From Pseudoflavonifractor sp. An44 (GTDB taxonomy: Bacteria > Bacillota > Clostridia > Oscillospirales > Oscillospiraceae): a DNA stretch of 64,000 bases. The position numbers and the translations under genes are program-made. Numbering within the stretch: the first letter of the stretch is position 1; each line of letters starts with the position of its first letter. The stretch lies in the NCBI RefSeq assembly GCF_002161675.1, contig NZ_NFIH01000010.1:1-64000 (forward strand), written 5' to 3'. This document shows positions 60,497 to 64,000 of the stretch, one piece after another. The notes under the pieces are model-generated. The model did not search any database. It had not been told where the DNA came from and saw nothing but the letters and a program-made list of their open reading frames with translations.

Positions 60497-61524
60497 TGTC
60501 TGACAAGAAAAGCGTAATTGCCAAGGGCGACTTCACCCCCGTGGAGTACGATCCCCAGTACATTCTCCAGGTCAACCACCTGAAGAAGTACTTCCCCATC
60601 AAGGGCGGCATGGTCAGCAAGACCGTGGGCCACGTCAAGGCCGTGGACGGCGTCACCTTCAACCTCAAGCGTGGTACCACCATGGGTCTGGTGGGCGAGT
60701 CCGGCTGTGGTAAGACCACCACCGGCCGCACCATCCTCCGTCTGGCGGGGGAGAAGACCGACGGTCAGGTGCTCTTCAACGGCAAAGAGATCTACGACAT
60801 GAGCCCCAAGGAGCTGCGGGCTCTGCGTACCAAGATGCAGATCATCTTCCAGGACCCCTTCTCCAGCCTGTCCCCCCGTCTGCCCGTGGGTGAGATCATC
60901 GGCGAGGCTGTGCGGGAGCACAAGCTGGTGAGCAAGGCCGAGTACAATGACTACATCGACAAGGTCATGGACAACTGCGGTCTGCAGCCTTTCCACAAGG
61001 CCCGCTATCCCCACGAGTTCTCCGGCGGTCAGCGTCAGCGTATCTGCATTGCCCGTGCTCTGGCTCTGAACCCTGAGTTTGTGGTGTGTGACGAGCCTGT
61101 GTCTGCTCTGGACGTGTCCATTCAGGCCCAGATCATCAACCTGCTCAAGGACCTGCAGGACCAGTACAACCTGACCTATCTGTTCATCTCCCACGACCTG
61201 TCTGTGGTGGAGCACATCTCTGACTCCGTGGGCGTGATGTACCTGGGCAACCTGGTGGAGTACGGCGATACGGAGGATATCTTCCGCAACCCGCTGCACC
61301 CCTACACCAAGGCTCTGTTCTCCGCCATCCCCGTGCCCGACCCCAACGCCAAGATGAACCGTATTGTGCTGGAGGGCTCCATTCCCTCTCCCGCCAATCC
61401 CCCCAGCGGTTGTAAGTTCCACACCCGCTGCCCCTATGCCACCGAGCGATGCAAGGTGGAGGCTCCCTGCCAGCGTGAGGTGGAGCCCGGCCACTACGTG
61501 GTCTGCCACCTCTTCGACAAGTAA
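60496..61524 (+). CDS. oppF: oligopeptide ABC ATPase (OppF)
   Basis: The 342-residue ATPase has Walker [12 protein letters not shown] near residue 63, signature [15 protein letters not shown], Walker [15 protein letters not shown] and a C-terminal [14 protein letters not shown] cluster region. It completes the transporter heterodimer with OppD. The next gene starts three bases after the stop. Confidence 0.93.
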   Translation: MSDKKSVIAKGDFTPVEYDPQYILQVNHLKKYFPIKGGMVSKTVGHVKAVDGVTFNLKRGTTMGLVGESGCGKTTTGRTILRLAGEKTDGQVLFNGKEIYDMSPKELRALRTKMQIIFQDPFSSLSPRLPVGEIIGEAVREHKLVSKAEYNDYIDKVMDNCGLQPFHKARYPHEFSGGQRQRICIARALALNPEFVVCDEPVSALDVSIQAQIINLLKDLQDQYNLTYLFISHDLSVVEHISDSVGVMYLGNLVEYGDTEDIFRNPLHPYTKALFSAIPVPDPNAKMNRIVLEGSIPSPANPPSGCKFHTRCPYATERCKVEAPCQREVEPGHYVVCHLFDK

Positions 61525-61527
61525 GAT

Positions 61528-61821
61528 ATGGCACGTAAGCCAAAGAAATACGAGGACGATGACGGCCGCGTGATCGCGGATATGAGCGGCCTGTCCCGTC
61601 CGTCCCTGTTCCGGCCAGGTCGGCCGGACAGCAGGGAATCCCGGCCCCCGGAGCCCATGGAACAGGAGCGTGAGGAGCGCCCCTGGGAGGACACCGGAAT
61701 GAGCCGGGAGGACCGAAGAGCCTACATCTGGGCGGCCATGAAAGCAGCTTTGTCCATGGCGGCGATTTACATCGTTGCCTTCGGGCTGTTGATTGCTCTG
61801 ATGATATGGCTTTGGAATTAA
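61528..61821 (+). CDS. small C-terminally anchored membrane protein
   Basis: The 97-residue protein is hydrophilic, with charged and proline-rich stretches and a C-terminal membrane segment (about 72-95; LSMAAIYIVAFGLLIALMIWLW). It sits directly after oppF and ends at the operon terminator, so it may be an operon-specific accessory. No family recognised. Confidence 0.6.
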   Translation: MARKPKKYEDDDGRVIADMSGLSRPSLFRPGRPDSRESRPPEPMEQEREERPWEDTGMSREDRRAYIWAAMKAALSMAAIYIVAFGLLIALMIWLWN

Positions 61822-61828
61822 TGAAAAT

Positions 61829-61868
61829 AGAGAGCTCTCCGGTGTTGCCGGAGAGCTCTCTGCTTTTC
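61829..61868 (+). terminator. terminator of the opp operon
   Basis: AGAGAGCTCTCCGG pairs with CCGGAGAGCTCTCT around TGTTG, followed by GCTTTTCTT. Confidence 0.8.
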
Positions 61869-61881
61869 TTGGAAAATCTGG

Positions 61882-61910
61882 TTGACCTCAGGGGCAGGAA
61901 TGGGTATGAT
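61882..61910 (+). promoter_or_regulatory. promoter for the sirtuin gene
   Basis: TTGACC (61882-61887), 17-base spacer, TATGAT (61905-61910), so translation from the upstream ATG codons in this frame is unlikely. Confidence 0.65.
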
Positions 61911-61932
61911 GGAGAAAAGGAGGCACAAGGCC

Positions 61933-62667
61933 ATGAATGACATTGAAACTTTGAGACACTGGGTAGAGGAGAGCGAGAACATCGTCTTTTTCGGAGGCGC
62001 AGGGGTGTCCACCGAGAGCGGTATTCCCGACTTCCGGTCCCAGGATGGACTATATCATCAGCACTACGACCTGCCGCCGGAGACCATTCTCAGCCACGAC
62101 TATTTCATGTCCCACACCCAGGAATTTTATCGGTTCTATCGGGACAAAATGCTGTGTCTGGACGTGCAGCCCAACGCCGCCCATTTGGCGCTGGCCAAGC
62201 TGGAACGGCTGGGCAAGCTGAAGGCGGTGGTGACTCAGAACATCGACGGACTGCACCAGAAGGCAGGCAGCCAGCGGGTCTATGAGCTCCACGGCTCGGT
62301 CTACCGCAACTACTGCATGTCCTGTGGGGCCTCGTACCCGGTGGAGAAGATTGCAGCAGGGGAGGGGATTCCCCGCTGTCCCCACTGCGGCGGTATCATC
62401 AAGCCGGATGTGGTGCTCTATCAGGAGGGGCTGGACCAGCGCACCATCCGAGGCGCTGTGGAGGCCATCGCCAATGCCGATTTGCTCATTGTGGGCGGTA
62501 CCTCTCTGGTGGTGTATCCGGCGGCGGGACTGCTGGAGTATTTCCGGGGCCGTCACCTGGTCCTCATCAACCGGGATGCCACCAGCTATGACCAGCGGGC
62601 GGATCTGGTGATTCGCCAGTCCATTGGGGGCGTGCTGGAGGAGGCCTGTGCCCATCTGGAGACTTGA
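61933..62667 (+). CDS. cobB: NAD-dependent protein deacylase (sirtuin)
   Basis: The 244-residue sirtuin removes acyl groups from lysines using NAD+. Signature regions are FFGGAGVSTESGIPDFRSQDGLY, TQNIDGLHQKAGS, ELHGS, the zinc module CMSCGASY and CPHCGGI, and KPDVVLYQE. ATG 61933 has AGGAGG nine bases upstream. The stop overlaps the -35 box of the following gene. Confidence 0.93.
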   Translation: MNDIETLRHWVEESENIVFFGGAGVSTESGIPDFRSQDGLYHQHYDLPPETILSHDYFMSHTQEFYRFYRDKMLCLDVQPNAAHLALAKLERLGKLKAVVTQNIDGLHQKAGSQRVYELHGSVYRNYCMSCGASYPVEKIAAGEGIPRCPHCGGIIKPDVVLYQEGLDQRTIRGAVEAIANADLLIVGGTSLVVYPAAGLLEYFRGRHLVLINRDATSYDQRADLVIRQSIGGVLEEACAHLET

Positions 62668-62692
62668 AAGAATAGTAAAAATCAGGTATAAT
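62664..62692 (+). promoter_or_regulatory. promoter for the DegV gene
   Basis: TTGAAA (62664-62669), 17-base spacer, perfect TATAAT (62687-62692). Confidence 0.8.
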
Positions 62693-62729
62693 ATCCTTTA
62701 TCTTGACTGCTGGAAAAGGAGACAGGCCA

Positions 62730-63599
62730 ATGAAGCGGACAGTTGCCGTGATGACGGACAGCAATAGCGGAATCAGCGTAGAAGAGGGGAAAAAGATGGG
62801 GGTGTACGTCATTCCCATGCCCATTAACATGGATGGAAAGGTCTACTATGAGGGATTGGACCTGAGCCAGGACTACTTCTATCAGCGCATGGCAGCAGGG
62901 GCGGAGATGTTTACCTCCCAGCCCTCCCCGGCGGACACTCTGGAGCTGTGGAATCGGATTCTCCGGGGCTATGACCAGCTGGTGTATATCCCCATGTCTG
63001 CGGGCCTGAGCAGCACCTATGCCACCGCTCGGATGATGGCCGATGACTATCAGGGCCGGGTGCAGGTGGTGGATAACCGGCGTATCTCTGTGACCCAGTA
63101 CCATGCGGTGCTGGATGCCCTGGCCATGGCAGAGCAGGGCATGGACGCAGCTTCCATTCGCCGTACCTTGGAGGAGCAGGCAGCAGACGCCAGCATTTTC
63201 CTCATGGTGGATACCTTGAAATATCTGCGCCGGGGTGGTCGTGTGTCCGGGGTAGAGGCCTTTGCCGGAGCCATGCTGAACATTAAGCCCGTGCTCACCG
63301 TTGCCGGAGACAAGTTGGAGGCGGTGGGCAAGGTGCGTGGGGCCAAGGCCGCCCGTCAGATGATGCTGGAGAAGCTGCGAGCGGACATGGAGGGACGGTT
63401 AAAGGCCCTCCACGACAGCGGCCACCTGCAAGTGAAAATTGCCTGTAGCCGGGTGCCTGATCAACTGCGGGAAGAGTGGGTAGACCAGGTGCAGCAGTAC
63501 TTCTATCTGGACTATCCGGTGGAGTGCGCAGACCTGACTCTCTCAGTGGCCTGTCACACCGGACCCGGTGTGCTGGGCGTGGGAGCGGTACGTGTATAA
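62730..63599 (+). CDS. DegV-family fatty-acid-binding protein
   Basis: The 289-residue protein has the DegV fold: VMTDSNSGIS at the start, FTSQPSPADTLELW and IPMSAGLSSTYATARMMAD. The family binds a fatty acid and, as FakB, presents it to FakA kinase; FakA is not encoded here. AAAGGAGA precedes the ATG at 62730; the longer frame upstream overlaps the promoter. Confidence 0.9.
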   Translation: MKRTVAVMTDSNSGISVEEGKKMGVYVIPMPINMDGKVYYEGLDLSQDYFYQRMAAGAEMFTSQPSPADTLELWNRILRGYDQLVYIPMSAGLSSTYATARMMADDYQGRVQVVDNRRISVTQYHAVLDALAMAEQGMDAASIRRTLEEQAADASIFLMVDTLKYLRRGGRVSGVEAFAGAMLNIKPVLTVAGDKLEAVGKVRGAKAARQMMLEKLRADMEGRLKALHDSGHLQVKIACSRVPDQLREEWVDQVQQYFYLDYPVECADLTLSVACHTGPGVLGVGAVRV

Positions 63600-63607
63600 A
63601 TCATGTG

Positions 63608-63640
63608 AAAAAGCGGCGGAGCCATGCTCCGCCGCTTGTG
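63608..63640. terminator. terminator, minus strand
   Basis: AAGCGGCGGAG pairs with CTCCGCCGCTT; on the minus strand TTTTTC follows. The plus-strand side lacks a T run. Confidence 0.65.
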
Positions 63641-63644
63641 TCGT

Positions 63645-64000
63645 TTATAGGGTGGTCGTGTACCGTAAATCCACGCACACGGTGTCGTGGGGGAAGGGGA
63701 TATCCTGATGGGTGCCGTCCCAAGAAAAGCCGTGGCGGGCGTAAAAACGCCGAGCGCCTTGGTTTTCCCGCAGCACAAACACATAGGCCTGCTGGAAGCC
63801 GTCCGCTTTCAGCTGCTCCTTGGCCCGGTCCATGAGCAGGCTTCCATACCCTTTGCCAGTTTCCTGGGGATGGGTATAGAAGGAGATGACCTCTCCCCAG
63901 CCCTCATAGCCAGAGGCGTCAAAGTGCACCTGCATGCCTCCGCCGTGGTTCTGATTGCCAATGCGGGCAGGCCCGCAGGTGATGCAGCCCACAGGGGTGT
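63645..64000 (-). CDS. GNAT-family acetyltransferase, C-terminal part (runs off the window)
   Basis: The frame continues through the window edge without a start. The visible ~118 residues show the acetyl-CoA-binding site THPQETGKGYGSLLMDRAKEQLKADGFQ and the last strands VLRENQGARRFYARHGFSWDG. GNAT enzymes acetylate amines on small molecules or proteins; the substrate is not clear because the N-terminal part is missing. The GTG at 63992 is inside the frame and is not likely the true start. Confidence 0.8.
   Translation of the reverse strand, partial: TPVGCITCGPARIGNQNHGGGMQVHFDASGYEGWGEVISFYTHPQETGKGYGSLLMDRAKEQLKADGFQQAYVFVLRENQGARRFYARHGFSWDGTHQDIPFPHDTVCVDLRYTTTL

Overview
The window reads as a chromosomal segment of a GC-rich, spore-forming gut Clostridium relative, most likely Oscillospiraceae (Flavonifractor / Pseudoflavonifractor / Lawsonibacter / Intestinimonas type). 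This rests on recognised gene families and gene order, not on a database search. Supporting signs are an IspH-ribosomal protein S1 fusion, the scpA-scpB-DUF2953-ytfJ-dacF-rluB cluster, a long SRP RNA beside dnaX-ybaB, a stand-alone Spo0A-type DNA-binding domain, SpoIID-like and cortex-binding proteins, vegetative promoters of the TTGNNN-17-TATAAT type, and strong Shine-Dalgarno sites. Most of the sequence is core housekeeping.

Layout. 1-198: the edge of an insertion sequence (IS1182-like, tentative). 323-7355: an ABC exporter, an SGNH hydrolase, sbcD-sbcC and a class B sortase. 7400-8120: a truncated YitT/YczE-type membrane protein and a structured leader ahead of the potassium uptake genes. 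8120-16895: ktrB-ktrA, an rRNA methyltransferase, dprA, topA, trmFO and plsX. 16982-22399: acpP, rnc, then scpA, scpB, DUF2953, ytfJ, dacF and rluB. 22537-29154: an RpiR regulator, a BaiN-type flavoprotein, cmk, plsC, ispH-rpsA and a DUF362 ferredoxin protein.

29191-38083: an ABC exporter with its XRE regulator (minus strand), deoC, a Spo0A-C-only protein with two tandem 0A boxes upstream, a CBM9-like protein, a CmpB-family membrane protein with DUF4364, a three-gene minus operon of wall-binding and SpoIID-like proteins without signal peptides, and rex. 38184-49067 is the accessory part. It holds three tRNA genes (Arg, Gly, Ala), a duplicated CmpB-type protein, a 25-codon gene with its own promoter and terminator, a second DUF362 ferredoxin protein, a NatAB-like ABC operon under an XRE repressor with two identical-arm operators, a glycerophosphodiesterase, an XRE-membrane protein, a uracil-DNA-glycosylase-family protein and three small AT-richer membrane-protein genes. 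Two inverted copies of a ~51-bp repeat, each just downstream of a tRNA gene, flank about 8.7 kb of this part.

49223-54024: SRP RNA, dnaX, ybaB, an M3 oligopeptidase and a membrane protein. 54294-61821: a strongly codon-biased oligopeptide ABC operon (oppABCDF) with an unusually large OppC. 61933-64000: a sirtuin, a DegV protein and the C-terminal part of a GNAT acetyltransferase that runs off the window.

The observations I find most worth following are the Spo0A-C protein with tandem 0A boxes, the twin operators of the XRE/NatAB operon, the ktrB leader with mutually exclusive pairings, the internal promoter and ribosome-binding site inside ispH-rpsA, the OppC insertion, and the tRNA-linked repeat. 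I did not see CRISPR arrays, prophage genes or a classical defence cluster. All start choices are from Shine-Dalgarno and promoter inspection by eye.
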